A stretch of 64,000 nt of DNA from Rhizobium terrae (GCF_003425685.1 NZ_QJKM01000013.1:62001-126000), one strand, 5' to 3'. Shown: positions 26,059-37,762, counted from the stretch's first letter. Notes: generated by a model from the sequence alone, not told the origin. Translations and numbers: made by a program.

Positions 26059-26209
26059 TCGAACGGCGAACTTGAGCGGCGTGTCACCTGCTTGTGGCGC
26101 CGTCACCTGCCTGATTGCGCTGAACTATTCTCAGGGCTGCACAGATCAGCGTTTGGTGGAATGCCGTGATCGGCGGCAATATCGAACGAGAGACGCAACC
26201 GGCGGCAAA

Positions 26210-26299
26210 TGGCGGAGAGGGTGGGATTCGAACCCACGATACGGTTGCCCGTATGCCGCATTTCGAGTGCGGTGCTTTCGACCACTCAGCCACCTCTCC
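26210..26299 (-). tRNA. tRNA-Ser (anticodon CGA)
   Basis: The minus strand reads GGAGAGGTGGCTGAGTGGTC at the 5' end, with an anticodon stem CCGCA/TGCGG around loop CTCGAAA, giving CGA. A long class-II variable arm follows, then the T-arm GGGTTCGAATCCC and the acceptor strand ending CTCTCC with discriminator G and encoded CCA (26210-26212). About 90 nt, consistent with serine tRNA reading UCG codons. tRNA genes often host integrations, but no integrase or att repeat is visible nearby. Confidence 0.95.
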
Positions 26300-26397
26300 G
26301 CTTGAGCATGATGACGCGATGGTCAGCGCGGCGTTCTCATAGCGGCGAAAAATCGGGCTGGCAAGGGGCGAATATCAAGTCTTTATATCCTTTTGCC

Positions 26398-26426
26398 TTG
26401 ACAGTTTTTTGTCGGTCGCGTATCCG
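26398..26426 (+). promoter_or_regulatory. probable promoter of rplU-rpmA
   Basis: TTGACA (26398-26403), a 17-bp spacer and TATCCG (26421-26426) form a strong vegetative-type promoter about 190 bp before rplU. It lies within the 314-bp gap between tRNA-Ser and rplU; the remaining leader shows nothing else recognisable. Confidence 0.6.
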
Positions 26427-26613
26427 GGCACGCGATCAGGCGTGGAAAAGATTCCCGCCTCTTTGTTTGCAGGGACGCCGCGGGGCTTCCGTGCAGATTT
26501 CACCGGCAGACAGTTCAGAAGATCACCTCTTTCGAAATCCTGCTAGAACCGACTGACAAAAAGACGGCCGCTTTTTTAAAGGCAGAGCCGGACCGAACAT
26601 GAAAGGACAAAAA

Positions 26614-26925
26614 ATGTTCGCAGTCATCAAGACCGGCGGTAAGCAGTACCGCGTGGCAGCCAACGACGTGCTTACCATCGAAAAGCTGGAAGCCGAAGCT
26701 GGTGCAGTTGTCGAATTCAACGAAGTCCTGGTTGTCGGCGTTGGCGCCGATGCCAAGATCGGCGCCCCGTTCGTTTCGGGTGCGACGGTCAAGGCCGAAG
26801 TGGTCGAGCATAACCGTGGCGCGAAGGTCATCTCCTTCAAGAAGCGTCGCCGCCAGAATTCCAAGCGGATTCGCGGCCATCGCCAGCATCACACGGTTGT
26901 CCGCATCACGGACATTCTCGGTTAA
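26614..26925 (+). CDS. rplU: 50S ribosomal protein L21
   Basis: 103 residues beginning [20 protein letters not shown], the canonical L21 start, with [15 protein letters not shown] and the C-terminal basic [17 protein letters not shown] motif that contacts 23S rRNA. An ATG 15 bp upstream exists, but homologues begin at [11 protein letters not shown], and AAAGGA lies at the proper distance from 26614. Usual neighbour rpmA follows 31 bp later. Confidence 0.98.
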   Translation: MFAVIKTGGKQYRVAANDVLTIEKLEAEAGAVVEFNEVLVVGVGADAKIGAPFVSGATVKAEVVEHNRGAKVISFKKRRRQNSKRIRGHRQHHTVVRITDILG

Positions 26926-26956
26926 TCAGGGTTTCGAAGGGTAAAGGAGAACTCCA

Positions 26957-27226
26957 ATGGCACACAAAAAAGCTGGCGGTTCGTCGCGTAACGGTCGCGA
27001 CTCTCAGTCCAAGCGCCTTGGCGTGAAGAAGTTCGGCGGCGAAGCCGTCCTCGCGGGCAACATCATCGTGCGCCAGCGCGGCACGCAGTGGCATCCGGGC
27101 CAGAACGTCGGCCTCGGCAAGGATCACACCATTTTTGCGCTTACGGCCGGCAATGTGAATTACCGTACGAAGGCCAATGGCCGAGTGTACGTGTCCGTAA
27201 TGCCGAAAGCCGAAGCAGCAGAATAA
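26957..27226 (+). CDS. rpmA: 50S ribosomal protein L27
   Basis: 89 residues starting [20 protein letters not shown], the diagnostic L27 N-terminus that reaches the peptidyl-transferase centre, followed by [20 protein letters not shown] and [18 protein letters not shown]. Preceded by AAAGGAGAA. Cotranscribed with rplU and followed by a strong terminator. Confidence 0.98.
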   Translation: MAHKKAGGSSRNGRDSQSKRLGVKKFGGEAVLAGNIIVRQRGTQWHPGQNVGLGKDHTIFALTAGNVNYRTKANGRVYVSVMPKAEAAE

Positions 27227-27293
27227 AGCCGGTAAGCGTACTTTAGCAGCCGGTGTCACATCGACCCGGCTGAACGCCCAAAGGTTCAGTCAG

Positions 27294-27331
27294 AAAAAAG
27301 GGAAGATGGGACACCACCATCTTCCCTTTTT
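27294..27331 (+). terminator. rho-independent terminator after rpmA
   Basis: GGGAAGATGG (27300-27309) and CCATCTTCCC (27317-27326) form a perfect 10-bp stem with a 7-nt loop, flanked by an A-run upstream and TTTTT downstream. Confidence 0.9.
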
Positions 27332-27357
27332 CTTTACCCCCAACAGGAGGACTGAAC

Positions 27358-27993
27358 ATGCAAGGCGAACTACTGAGGGCGAGCCAATCCCGGCCGCCAG
27401 AGGAACGGTTGAGACCCGACCGGTCGAGAAGCGATTGCCCCGTCTTACTGTCGCGGAGCCTGGTGCTCCGCGCACCCCACGAAGAAGACATCGACGCACT
27501 TGCCCATCTCGCCAACAATGCGAATATCGCGACCATGGTGTCGCGTATGCCGCATCCCTACACGGCAAAAGACGCAGCCGATTTCGTGCGACGCACGAAG
27601 GCCGGCGAGATCGGCAAATGCGTCTATGCCATTACGCGAGGAGACAACGGCGCCTTTCTCGGTTGTTGCGCACTGGAACCCCAGGCAGACGGAAGAACGC
27701 TCGAACTTGGCTACTGGCTTGGCGAGCCCTATTGGAACCGAGGTTATGCCACGGAAGCCGCCCATGTCCTGATCGACATGGCTTTCCGCACCCGCAACAA
27801 CATCGACCACATCGATGCGCGTTGCCGGGTGACCAATATCGCCTCCAGGCGGGTGATCCAGAAATGCGGTTTCCAATTTCAGGGAACCGGCATGATCGAT
27901 TGCCTGGCGCTGGGCGGCATGGTCGCCGTCGAATGGTTCCGGCTCGACCGCAAGACCTGGATGTCGCTGAGAAGCTGGGGAGAAATGCGATGA
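27358..27993 (+). CDS. GNAT family N-acetyltransferase
   Basis: A 211-residue acetyltransferase of the RimJ/RimL type. Visible are SRSLVLRAPHEEDIDALAHL, the acetyl-CoA strand region LELGYWLGEPYWNRGYATEA (containing the R/QxxGxG/A-like NRGYATEA loop) and NIASRRVIQKCGFQFQGTG. The target, perhaps a protein N-terminus or small amine, is unknown. The start has CAGGAGGACTGAAC. It overlaps the second acetyltransferase (ATGA). This pair between rpmA and obgE is common in Rhizobiaceae. Confidence 0.9.
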   Translation: MQGELLRASQSRPPEERLRPDRSRSDCPVLLSRSLVLRAPHEEDIDALAHLANNANIATMVSRMPHPYTAKDAADFVRRTKAGEIGKCVYAITRGDNGAFLGCCALEPQADGRTLELGYWLGEPYWNRGYATEAAHVLIDMAFRTRNNIDHIDARCRVTNIASRRVIQKCGFQFQGTGMIDCLALGGMVAVEWFRLDRKTWMSLRSWGEMR

Positions 27994-28577
27994 ACGCCGC
28001 GGTTCTCCAAAGCACGAGCCTGTCGCTCACGACGCCAGGCCCCAGCCCGATCATCACCACGAAGCGGCTGGTGCTCCGGCCGCACAAGATCGGCGATGCG
28101 GGTGCGATTGCCGAATCGCTCGGCGATTTCAAGGTCGCCCGCATGCTGGCCCGCGTGCCGCAGCCCTATGATCGCCAGGATGCGCTGGACTGGCTCGTCC
28201 CGCATGCATCCGGTATCCTGCCGGATTGGATGCTGGCGATCACCACCGGCGACGACGTGCATATCGGTGCCGTCGGCCTGGAGCAGAGACGCGGGCAGTG
28301 GCGCCTCGGCTACTGGCTCAACCGGCTCTATTGGGATCGCGGCTATATGACGGAAGCGGTGGCGGGGACACTGGAGCGGTTCTTCTGGCGTATGCCGGAA
28401 ACGCCGATTCACTCCGGCGCCTTTGCGGACAACCTTGCCTCGCTCAACGTCCAGAAGAAGCTCGGCTTCCGGATTGTCGATGCGAACCAGCTCTTCAGCC
28501 TGTCACGCAACCGCACGGTTCCGCACATCGAGACCCTGCTGCTGCCCGAGGATTTTCGTCCGCTCGGCCGGCCGTGA
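27990..28577 (+). CDS. GNAT family N-acetyltransferase, second copy
   Basis: 195 residues with the same RimJ-like layout as its neighbour: ITTKRLVLRPHKIGDAGAIA, GYWLNRLYWDRGYMTEAVAG with the CoA-binding WDRGYMTEA loop, and DNLASLNVQKKLGFRI. It probably arose by ancient tandem duplication, since the two proteins now share only the family motifs. The ATG overlaps the preceding stop, indicating coupling. Confidence 0.88.
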   Translation: MNAAVLQSTSLSLTTPGPSPIITTKRLVLRPHKIGDAGAIAESLGDFKVARMLARVPQPYDRQDALDWLVPHASGILPDWMLAITTGDDVHIGAVGLEQRRGQWRLGYWLNRLYWDRGYMTEAVAGTLERFFWRMPETPIHSGAFADNLASLNVQKKLGFRIVDANQLFSLSRNRTVPHIETLLLPEDFRPLGRP

Positions 28578-28594
28578 CGATCCCCTGAAAATAC

Positions 28595-28614
28595 CCGGCG
28601 GACAAATCCGCCGG
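28595..28614. terminator. hairpin between convergent acetyltransferase and phosphohydrolase genes
   Basis: CCGGCGGA and TCCGCCGG form a perfect 8-bp stem around CAAA between two convergent genes. There is little T-richness on either side, so the hairpin may act bidirectionally but weakly. Confidence 0.4.
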
Positions 28615-28619
28615 CCCCT

Positions 28620-29483
28620 TCACTCCAGCTCCACCCACAGTGGAAAATGATCGGAACCGAGCGCCTCGTTGTCCACCCAGGCGCTTTTCAACCGCGGCGC
28701 CAGTCCGGAACTTACGAAACAATGATCCAGATGCATCTTCATCTGCCTCTCTCCCGGCGGTTCCGCCCAGGTATAGGTTTCGGGCGTGCGCACCTTCAGC
28801 CATTCCAGCGCGTCGACGGGTTGGTTGGCGCGCAGGGCGCGCCCGTAAAGCCGGTCCCGCTGGCCGACCATGGCGACATATTCGCCCGACTCGGGCTCCA
28901 TGTTGAAATCGCCCATGATGAGAAAGTCCGCCGGTTGCGGCGGGTCGGGAAAACCCTGTTCGGCGCCGCCGGTGAGCGCGCCGCCCTCGGCGACGAAATT
29001 CAGCGCCCGCGCCTTGAGATAAAGGATCTGCTCGAGCCGCTCATCGGGAGAAATGTGATCGAGATGGGTGGAATAGACCCTGAGCGCACCGCCGGGCGCA
29101 TCGATGACGGCCTCCAGCGCGCCGCGCTGCAGGTTGAGCTGGTCGGTGGTGTAGCTGCGCGGCAGGAGCAGATGGCGCGTCGCGCGGATCGGCCAGCGCG
29201 ACAGGATCATGTTGCCGAACTGGAAGCGGCGTTCGATCCGGCGGCCGTTCTGAACCATGATACCGAGGAGTACGTCGCAGGGCGCACCGTAGACATGGAA
29301 ATGATCGGGGAAAAGGCCCGCAAAACGTTCGACCAGATCGGCATGACTATTTTTGGGATGATCGCGGGTAATTTCCTGAAGCGCGATGACATCTGCACCT
29401 TCGATGTCTTTTGCGATGCGTTCGGGATCGAATCGGCCGTCCATACCGAACCCGTACTGGACGTTATAGCTCACGAACTTCAT
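28620..29483 (-). CDS. endonuclease/exonuclease/phosphatase family protein
   Basis: 287 residues with the EEP fold order: MKFVSYNVQYGFGMDGRFDP at the start (the SYNVQ strand), DVIALQEITRD with the metal-binding glutamate, VYSTHLDHISPDERLEQI, FLIMGDFNMEPES with the GDFN motif, and LDHCFVSSGL then ALGSDHFPLWVELE with the terminal SDH catalytic histidine. All catalytic residues are present. Substrate unknown; many short members act on phospholipid or nucleotide phosphodiesters. The start at 29483 is preferred to upstream codons because it matches the family N-terminus. It is divergent from obgE. Confidence 0.88.
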   Translation of the reverse strand: MKFVSYNVQYGFGMDGRFDPERIAKDIEGADVIALQEITRDHPKNSHADLVERFAGLFPDHFHVYGAPCDVLLGIMVQNGRRIERRFQFGNMILSRWPIRATRHLLLPRSYTTDQLNLQRGALEAVIDAPGGALRVYSTHLDHISPDERLEQILYLKARALNFVAEGGALTGGAEQGFPDPPQPADFLIMGDFNMEPESGEYVAMVGQRDRLYGRALRANQPVDALEWLKVRTPETYTWAEPPGERQMKMHLDHCFVSSGLAPRLKSAWVDNEALGSDHFPLWVELE

Positions 29484-29559
29484 GATATTCTTTGACCTTG
29501 GCCCCAAGCGGCTATATCGAAACCTACCGGATGCCATAGGAACGCAGGCGCCCGACTAA

Positions 29560-31806
<2,247 letters not shown>

Positions 31807-31814
<8 letters not shown>

Positions 31815-33090
31815 CAAGGTTGCGAAGACAGACGACGTGGCCGCCGTGATGGACAAGATCGGCCGCAACGCCAGGGCGGCAGCTCGCGAACTGGCGACTG
31901 CTTCCGCCGAGGCCAAGAACAAGGCACTGAACGCCATGGCGGATGCGATCATGGCAGCCAGGGACAAGATCCTGGCCGCCAATGCAGCCGACCTGAAGGA
32001 CGTCGAAGGCAAGGACCTCCTGCCTTCCTTCGTCGACCGGCTGACGCTGACGGAAAAGGGCATAGCCGGCATGGCGCAGGCGCTGCGCGAGATTGCCGAA
32101 TTCAAGGATCCGGTCGGCGAGGTCATGGCTGCCTGGGATCGCCCGAACGGCCTCAATATCGAACGCGTCCGTACGCCGCTCGGCGTCATCGGCGTGATCT
32201 ACGAAAGCCGCCCCAACGTGACGGCCGATGCAGGCGCGCTATGCCTCAAGGCGGGCAACGCGGTCATCCTGCGCGGCGGTTCCGATTCGGCCCAATCATC
32301 GCAGGCTATTCATGATTGCCTCGTCGCCGGCCTCAAGGTCGCAGGACTTCCAGAGCACGCTATCCAGATCGTGCCGACGACCGACCGGGCCGCCGTCGGC
32401 GCCCTTTTGTCGGGCTTGAACGGCGCAATTGACGTCATCGTGCCGCGCGGCGGCAAAAGCCTTGTGGCGCGTGTCCAGAACGAGGCGCGGGTTCCGGTCT
32501 TCGCCCACCTCGAAGGCCTCTGCCATATCTATGTGGATGCCTCCGCCGATCTCGATATGGCCAAGAAGATCACCGTCAACGCCAAGATGCGCCGCACCGG
32601 CGTCTGCGGCGCCGCCGAGACCCTGCTGATCGACAGCGCCGCGATCGGCACGCATCTCATGCCGATCCTCGAAGCCCTGACGGAAGCAGGCTGCGAAATC
32701 CGTGCCTCTGCGGCCGTTCTCAAGGTCTTCCCCGGCTTCAGACCGGCGACGGAGGAGGACTGGCGTACCGAATATCTCGACGCGGTCATTTCGGTCGCCA
32801 TCGTCGATGGCATTTCCGGTGCGATCCGCCACATCAACACTTATTCGTCGAATCACACCGAAGCGGTGATTGCCGAAGATCCGCAGGTCGTCGCCCGTTT
32901 CTTCAACGAACTCGATTCGGCGATCCTGCTCCACAATGCCTCGACCCAGTTTGCCGATGGCGGCGAGTTCGGCATGGGCGGCGAAATCGGCATCTCGACC
33001 GGCAAGATGCACGCACGAGGGCCGGTCGGCGTCGAACAGCTCACCTCGTTCAAATACCGGGTGCACGGCACCGGCCAGACCCGGCCCTGA
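31807..33090 (+). CDS. proA: gamma-glutamyl phosphate reductase
   Basis: 427 residues of the aldehyde dehydrogenase superfamily: [37 protein letters not shown], and the catalytic cysteine in [16 protein letters not shown]. It reduces glutamyl-5-phosphate to glutamate semialdehyde with NADPH, the second step of proline synthesis. The ATG at 31807 lies inside the last codons of proB (8-bp overlap), as expected for partners of one complex. Confidence 0.97.
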
Positions 33091-33096
33091 CTGCAC

Positions 33097-33729
33097 GTGA
33101 CGGAAGAGAAGATCGACCGCCGGTACCTGGTGATGCCGCATGCCGGAAATGGCATGGCGGTCGGCCTGTTAGGCGGCTCCTTCAATCCCCCGCATGAAGG
33201 TCATCTCCTGGTCGCCGAGATCGCGCTGCGCCGCCTCGGCCTTGACCAGCTCTGGTGGATGGTCACCCCCGGCAATCCATTGAAAAGCCGCTCCGAACTC
33301 GCGCCGCTTTCCGATCGGATCGCGATGAGTGAAAAACTGATCCACGATCCGCGCATCAAAATCACCGCTTTCGAGAAGACCTTGGGAGGCTCCTACACCG
33401 CCGATACGCTGGCTTTCGTGAAGGCGCGCAATCCCCATGTCCATTTCATCTGGGTGATGGGGGCCGACAGCCTGAAGACCTTCCATCTCTGGCAGAAGTG
33501 GAAAACGATCGCTTCGACATTCCCGATCGCCGTCATCGACCGGCCCGGCGCCACCTTGTCGTTTCTCTCCTCCAAGATGGCTCGTACCTTCGATTATGCG
33601 CGGATCGACGAGGACGATGCCGGGACGCTTTGGAAGCGCCCGTCACCCGCCTGGACCTTCATTCATGGACCGCGCTCGGCGCTCAGTTCCACTGCGATCC
33701 GAGCCGCAAGCAACCGGAATGGCACATAG
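33097..33729 (+). CDS. nadD: nicotinate-nucleotide adenylyltransferase
   Basis: 210 residues with the nucleotidyltransferase signature GGSFNPPHEGHLLVAE, the substrate segment WWMVTPGNPLKSR, IWVMGADSLKTFHLWQKW and the C-terminal LSSTAIRA motif. It makes deamido-NAD from nicotinate mononucleotide and ATP. Start GTG at 33097, 6 bp after the proA stop, is listed. ATG at 33133 (MPHAGNGM) is a strong alternative because many rhizobial homologues begin there. Confidence 0.95.
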   Translation: MTEEKIDRRYLVMPHAGNGMAVGLLGGSFNPPHEGHLLVAEIALRRLGLDQLWWMVTPGNPLKSRSELAPLSDRIAMSEKLIHDPRIKITAFEKTLGGSYTADTLAFVKARNPHVHFIWVMGADSLKTFHLWQKWKTIASTFPIAVIDRPGATLSFLSSKMARTFDYARIDEDDAGTLWKRPSPAWTFIHGPRSALSSTAIRAASNRNGT

Positions 33730-33849
33730 CATGACAGGACGGTGAAGTTTTCTTCCCCGCGATCACCTTTTTCGGCTGTCTCTTGAAAGATTAACCATTC
33801 GATGCCACGTTTGAGGGAGCGGCCGACTCTCAGTTCGGATTCGCTGTAA

Positions 33850-34302
33850 GTGCCTGTTGCTGTTACGTGGAAGAAAGGACAAACCCTGACAACAGTACAC
33901 GCCAAGGGAAAGACGGCTCCCGTCCTCCCGCAGAGCCTGGAACGTGGCGCCGATGCCGCCGCCCGTGCTCTCGAACTGGTCCTCGCAAGCCTCGAGGATT
34001 CCAAAGCAGAAGATATGGTCACCATCAACATCGCCGGAAAATCCGCACTGGGAGATTACATGGTCGTCGTCTCCGGCAGATCGAACCGGCATGTCACGGC
34101 CATCTCCGATCATCTGATTTCCGACCTGAAGGACGAAGGCCTGGGAACGGCCCGCGTCGAAGGCCTGGAAACCGGCGACTGGGTGCTGATCGACACCGGT
34201 GACATCATCGTCCATGTGTTCCGCCCTGAAATCCGTGCGTTCTACAACATCGAAAAGATGTGGGCCGCGCCGGATATCGAGGAAGGTGCATTGCTGCATT
34301 GA
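33850..34302 (+). CDS. rsfS: ribosome silencing factor RsfS
   Basis: RsfS/Iojap protein. The core is AARALELVLASLEDSKAEDM, then GDYMVVVSGRSNRHVTAISD, WVLIDTGDIIVHVFRPEIR and FYNIEKMWAAPDI. It binds L14 and blocks subunit joining during starvation. The start is unclear: GTG at 33850 gives 150 residues but has no ribosome site, whereas CTG at 33886 has AAAGGA six bases upstream and would give LTTVHAKGK, matching how I remember rhizobial RsfS proteins beginning. There is no ATG near the domain start. Confidence 0.93.
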   Translation: MPVAVTWKKGQTLTTVHAKGKTAPVLPQSLERGADAAARALELVLASLEDSKAEDMVTINIAGKSALGDYMVVVSGRSNRHVTAISDHLISDLKDEGLGTARVEGLETGDWVLIDTGDIIVHVFRPEIRAFYNIEKMWAAPDIEEGALLH

Positions 34303-34415
34303 CAAGGTTTAGGCATGTCCTGAACCGGTCGGAATGACGGGGCAATACCAGCGGCAGTTAAGCGCAGGCAGCTGCCGCACATGGATTTTGGCCGCCTGAA
34401 TCAACGGAATGGGAC

Positions 34416-34898
34416 ATGCGTGTAAGCCTTTTTGCTGTGGGACGGCTCAAGGCCGGACCGGAAAAGGACCTAGCGTCCCGTTATCTCGACCGCTTCGCCA
34501 AGGCGGGTCCGGCGGTAGGGCTGGAATTGTCGAAACTGATCGAAGTCCAGGAAAGTCGCGCGGCGAATGCCGATACCCGCAAGCGGGAGGAAGCCGGCTT
34601 GCTCGCCAGGGCGCTTCCCGAAGGCGCGGTCCTGATCCTTCTCGACGAACGCGGCAAGACGCTCGACAGCGGGGCCTTTGCAGATCTCATCGGCCGCTAC
34701 CGCGACAACGGCAAGCGCGACCTGATGTTGGCGATCGGCGGCGCCGATGGTCTCGATCCCGAACTGCGGGCGCAAGCCGACATCGTGCTCAACCTCGGCA
34801 CGATGACCTGGCCGCACCAGCTGGTACGGATCCTGATCGCCGAACAGCTCTATCGCGCCGTGACGATCCTTTCCGGCCATCCCTATCACAGAGCGTAA
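34416..34898 (+). CDS. rlmH: 23S rRNA (pseudouridine1915-N3)-methyltransferase RlmH
   Basis: 160 residues, a SPOUT-class methyltransferase. It has MRVSLFAVGRLKAGPEKDLA at the start, LILLDERGKTLDS, the SAM-knot motif LAIGGADGLDPELR, and the C-terminal MTWPHQLVRILIAEQLYRA followed by HPYHRA, the diagnostic RlmH tail. It methylates the pseudouridine in helix 69 of 23S rRNA. Usual neighbour of rsfS. Confidence 0.97.
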   Translation: MRVSLFAVGRLKAGPEKDLASRYLDRFAKAGPAVGLELSKLIEVQESRAANADTRKREEAGLLARALPEGAVLILLDERGKTLDSGAFADLIGRYRDNGKRDLMLAIGGADGLDPELRAQADIVLNLGTMTWPHQLVRILIAEQLYRAVTILSGHPYHRA

Positions 34899-34991
34899 AC
34901 ATTTCATTTAGATTCAAACACGATGTTGTTTGTGGCCTCGTCGGGCAAATCAGCTTAGGCTTCCTCGATCCGGCGACATATCGGGGCAGGA

Positions 34992-36389
34992 ATGAACGAA
35001 AGACAGGCCAGATCATACCGTGGCGCGCTGCTTCTGGCAGTGACTACCGGTTTGACGCTGGCTTCGCCCCCGCCCTTTTCCGCCCTGGCGCAGGCTCAGG
35101 ACGCCGTCGTGCCGGCGGCTCAGGCGGTGGATCCGACTGCCGATCTGCAGCGCCGCCGCAACGAGACGCGGGGCGAACTCGAAGTTCTTACCAAAAGCAT
35201 GAAACTGTCGGCCGAAAGGATGGCCGCCATCGAAAAAAGCATTGCCGATACCCGCAAGAATACCGCCGACATCCGTCAGGCGCTGATCGACTCGGCGGCT
35301 CGCCGGAAGGGCCTGGAAGCCAGGACGCTGGAGAGCGAAAAGAAGATCGCCGCACTGAAGGTCCGGCAGGATGGCATCCACGCCTCGCTGCGCAGCCGCC
35401 GGGCCGTGCTGGCCGAGGTTCTGGCGGCCTTGCAGCGCATGGGTCGCAATCCGCCGCCGGCCCTTCTGGTCACGCCGGACGATGCGCTTGCTTCGGTCCG
35501 CAGCGCCATCCTGCTCGGCGCGGTGGTTCCGGGCATGCGTCACGAGGCGGACAAGCTGGTGGCCGACCTGCAATCGCTGACCTCGCTGCAGGCCGAGGCT
35601 TTGACGGAGAAGGCCAACGTCTCCAACACCATCGCCGCAAGCGTCGAGGAAGATCGGCGCATGGACCTGCTGCTCGCCGAAAACGAAAAATTGAACAGGC
35701 GCAATATCGCCGATCTCGATGCCGAACGCCGTCGCTCCGAGGAGCTTGCCGGGCGCGCCAACACGCTGGACGGCCTCATTCAGTCGCTGGAGGGCGAGAT
35801 TGCCTCTGTACGCGAGGCGATCGACAGGGCCCGCGCCGAAGAAGAACGGCGCCGCATGATGTCGGAAGCCGAGCGCGAACGGGCAAAGCAGCTCGCCGAA
35901 AGCGGTGTGCCTGACAAAAACCGCATTGCGCCCGCATATGCGTTTTCAAGCCTTAGGCAGAAGCTGGAGCTTCCGGTTGCCGGAGAAGTATTGCGGTGGT
36001 TCGGCGACGCCGACGGAACGGGCCATACGGCAAGAGGCATGACGATCGCTTCGAATCCCGGTGCGGTGGTAACCGCACCCGCCGATGGCCTGGTTGTTTT
36101 TGCCGGCGCCTTCCGGAGTTATGGGCAGACGATCATCCTCAATGCCGGAGACGGATACCATCTGGTTCTGACCGGCATGGATGAAGTGAATGCGCGACAG
36201 GGCAAGTTCGTTTTTGCGGGCGAGCCGATTGCCGCGATGGGTGAGAAAAGAGTGGCAAGCGCAATGGCATTGGCGCTGGAAACAGATCGTCCAACGCTTT
36301 ACATTGAATTCCGAAAGGACGGCACCCCGGTCGATTCCAGGCCGTGGTGGACCGCGAAAGAAACTGGAAGGGCACGAAATGATTCGTAG
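34992..36389 (+). CDS. murein hydrolase activator EnvC-like protein (degenerate M23)
   Basis: 465 residues. A signal peptide (GALLLAVTTGLTLASPPPFS, then ALAQAQD) leads into a long coiled coil (about 50-310, typical EnvC), and then a LytM/M23 domain (ADGTGHTARGMTIASNPGAV, VTAPADGLVVFAGAFRSYGQ, YHLVLTGMDEV). The HxH zinc pair near the end is replaced (TLYIEFRKDG), so the domain is probably catalytically dead and acts by activating amidases at the septum. Precedes and overlaps ctpA, as in other rhizobia. Confidence 0.9.
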   Translation: MNERQARSYRGALLLAVTTGLTLASPPPFSALAQAQDAVVPAAQAVDPTADLQRRRNETRGELEVLTKSMKLSAERMAAIEKSIADTRKNTADIRQALIDSAARRKGLEARTLESEKKIAALKVRQDGIHASLRSRRAVLAEVLAALQRMGRNPPPALLVTPDDALASVRSAILLGAVVPGMRHEADKLVADLQSLTSLQAEALTEKANVSNTIAASVEEDRRMDLLLAENEKLNRRNIADLDAERRRSEELAGRANTLDGLIQSLEGEIASVREAIDRARAEEERRRMMSEAERERAKQLAESGVPDKNRIAPAYAFSSLRQKLELPVAGEVLRWFGDADGTGHTARGMTIASNPGAVVTAPADGLVVFAGAFRSYGQTIILNAGDGYHLVLTGMDEVNARQGKFVFAGEPIAAMGEKRVASAMALALETDRPTLYIEFRKDGTPVDSRPWWTAKETGRARNDS

Positions 36390-37710
36390 GGCTTCTCTTG
36401 TCATCGTCGGTGCACTCATGGGTGCGACCGCGATGAGCGTGATTTATTCGGCGGGCATGCCGGCGCAGGCCGCCGGCCCGTCGACCTATAAGGAATTGTC
36501 GATCTTCGGCGATGTGTTCGAGCGGGTCCGCGCGCAGTATGTCACGCCGCCGGACGAGGAAAAGCTGGTCGAAAACGCCATCAATGGCATGCTGAGTTCG
36601 CTTGACCCGCATTCGAGCTACATGAATGCCAAGGATGCCGAAGACATGCGCACCCAGACGCGCGGCGAATTCGGCGGCCTCGGCATTGAGGTCACGATGG
36701 AGAACGAACTCGTCAAGGTCATCACGCCGATCGACGATACGCCAGCCTCCCGGGCCGGCATTCTCTCGGGCGATTTCATCTCGGAAATCGACGGTACTCC
36801 TGTCCGCGGCCTGAAGCTCGAAGACGCTGTCGAAAAGATGCGTGGCGCCGTCAATACGCCGATCAAGCTGACGGTCATCCGCCAGGGTGCCGACAAGCCG
36901 CTCGATATCACCGTGGTGCGCGATATCATTGCCGTTCGGGCCGTGAAGTCCCGCGTCGAAGGTGGCGATGTCGGTTATCTCCGGGTCATTTCCTTCAGCG
37001 AAAAGACCTACGACGACCTCGAAAAGGCGATCAAGAAGATCAAGGCGGACGTGCCGGCCGACAAGCTGAAGGGTTATGTCCTTGACCTTCGTCTCAATCC
37101 CGGCGGTCTCCTCGACCAGGCGATCAACGTTTCCGACGCCTTCCTTGAGCGCGGCGAAGTGGTCTCCACCCGCGGCCGCAACGCCGACGAGACCCGTCGC
37201 TTCAACGCCGGCCCCGGCGACCTCACCGATGGCAAGCCGGTCGTCGTGCTCGTCAACGGCGGTTCGGCCTCCGCATCGGAAATCGTTGCCGGCGCGCTGC
37301 AGGACCTGCGCCGAGCCACCGTTCTCGGCACGCGGTCCTTCGGCAAGGGCTCGGTTCAGACGATCATTCCGCTCGGCGATGCCGGCGCGCTACGTCTGAC
37401 CACCGCGCTCTATTACACGCCGTCGGGCAAGTCGATCCAGGGCACCGGCATCACGCCGGACATCAAAGTCGAGCAGCCGCTGCCGCCGGAACTGCAGGGC
37501 AAGGTCCGCGCCGAGGGCGAATCGAGCCTGCGCGGCCATATCCAGGGCGCCGCCGAAACCGAAGAAGGCTCGGGCTCCGTCGCTTACGTTCCGCCGGAAA
37601 CCAAGGACGACATCCAGCTCAATTATGCGCTGGATCTGCTGCATGGCGCAAAGACCGATCCGGCTTTTCCGCCGAACCCGGAAAAGGCCGCGGCCAACAT
37701 CAAGAAGTAA
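36379..37710 (+). CDS. ctpA: C-terminal processing peptidase (S41 family)
   Basis: 443 residues. An N-terminal export or anchor segment (SLVIVGALMGATAMSVIY) is followed by a tail-protease lead domain (SSLDPHSSYMNAKDAEDM), a PDZ domain (GGLGIEVTMENELVKVITPI, PASRAGILSGDFISEIDG), and the S41 core with catalytic serine in NGGSASASEIVAGAL and lysine in RSFGKGSVQTI. A periplasmic protease that trims envelope proteins and often works with peptidoglycan hydrolases. The start ATGATTCGTAGG overlaps the end of envC by 11 bp. Confidence 0.95.
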   Translation: MIRRASLVIVGALMGATAMSVIYSAGMPAQAAGPSTYKELSIFGDVFERVRAQYVTPPDEEKLVENAINGMLSSLDPHSSYMNAKDAEDMRTQTRGEFGGLGIEVTMENELVKVITPIDDTPASRAGILSGDFISEIDGTPVRGLKLEDAVEKMRGAVNTPIKLTVIRQGADKPLDITVVRDIIAVRAVKSRVEGGDVGYLRVISFSEKTYDDLEKAIKKIKADVPADKLKGYVLDLRLNPGGLLDQAINVSDAFLERGEVVSTRGRNADETRRFNAGPGDLTDGKPVVVLVNGGSASASEIVAGALQDLRRATVLGTRSFGKGSVQTIIPLGDAGALRLTTALYYTPSGKSIQGTGITPDIKVEQPLPPELQGKVRAEGESSLRGHIQGAAETEEGSGSVAYVPPETKDDIQLNYALDLLHGAKTDPAFPPNPEKAAANIKK

Positions 37711-37719
37711 GCAGCTTCG

Positions 37720-37762
37720 ACCGGCCAGCGTTTGACGTCGAAAAGGCGTCGCGCTGGCCGGT
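37720..37762 (+). terminator. hairpin after ctpA
   Basis: ACCGGCCAGCG (37720-37730) and CGCTGGCCGGT (37752-37762) form a perfect 11-bp stem with a 21-nt loop that contains a further small stem, followed by TCTTCT. It lies just before the next ATG at 37769, so it may attenuate rather than terminate. Confidence 0.5.

Noticed and set aside
26210-26299. tRNA-Ser as an attachment site for a genomic island
   Set aside because: No integrase, no direct repeat of the tRNA 3' end, and the flanking genes are ordinary chromosomal ones.
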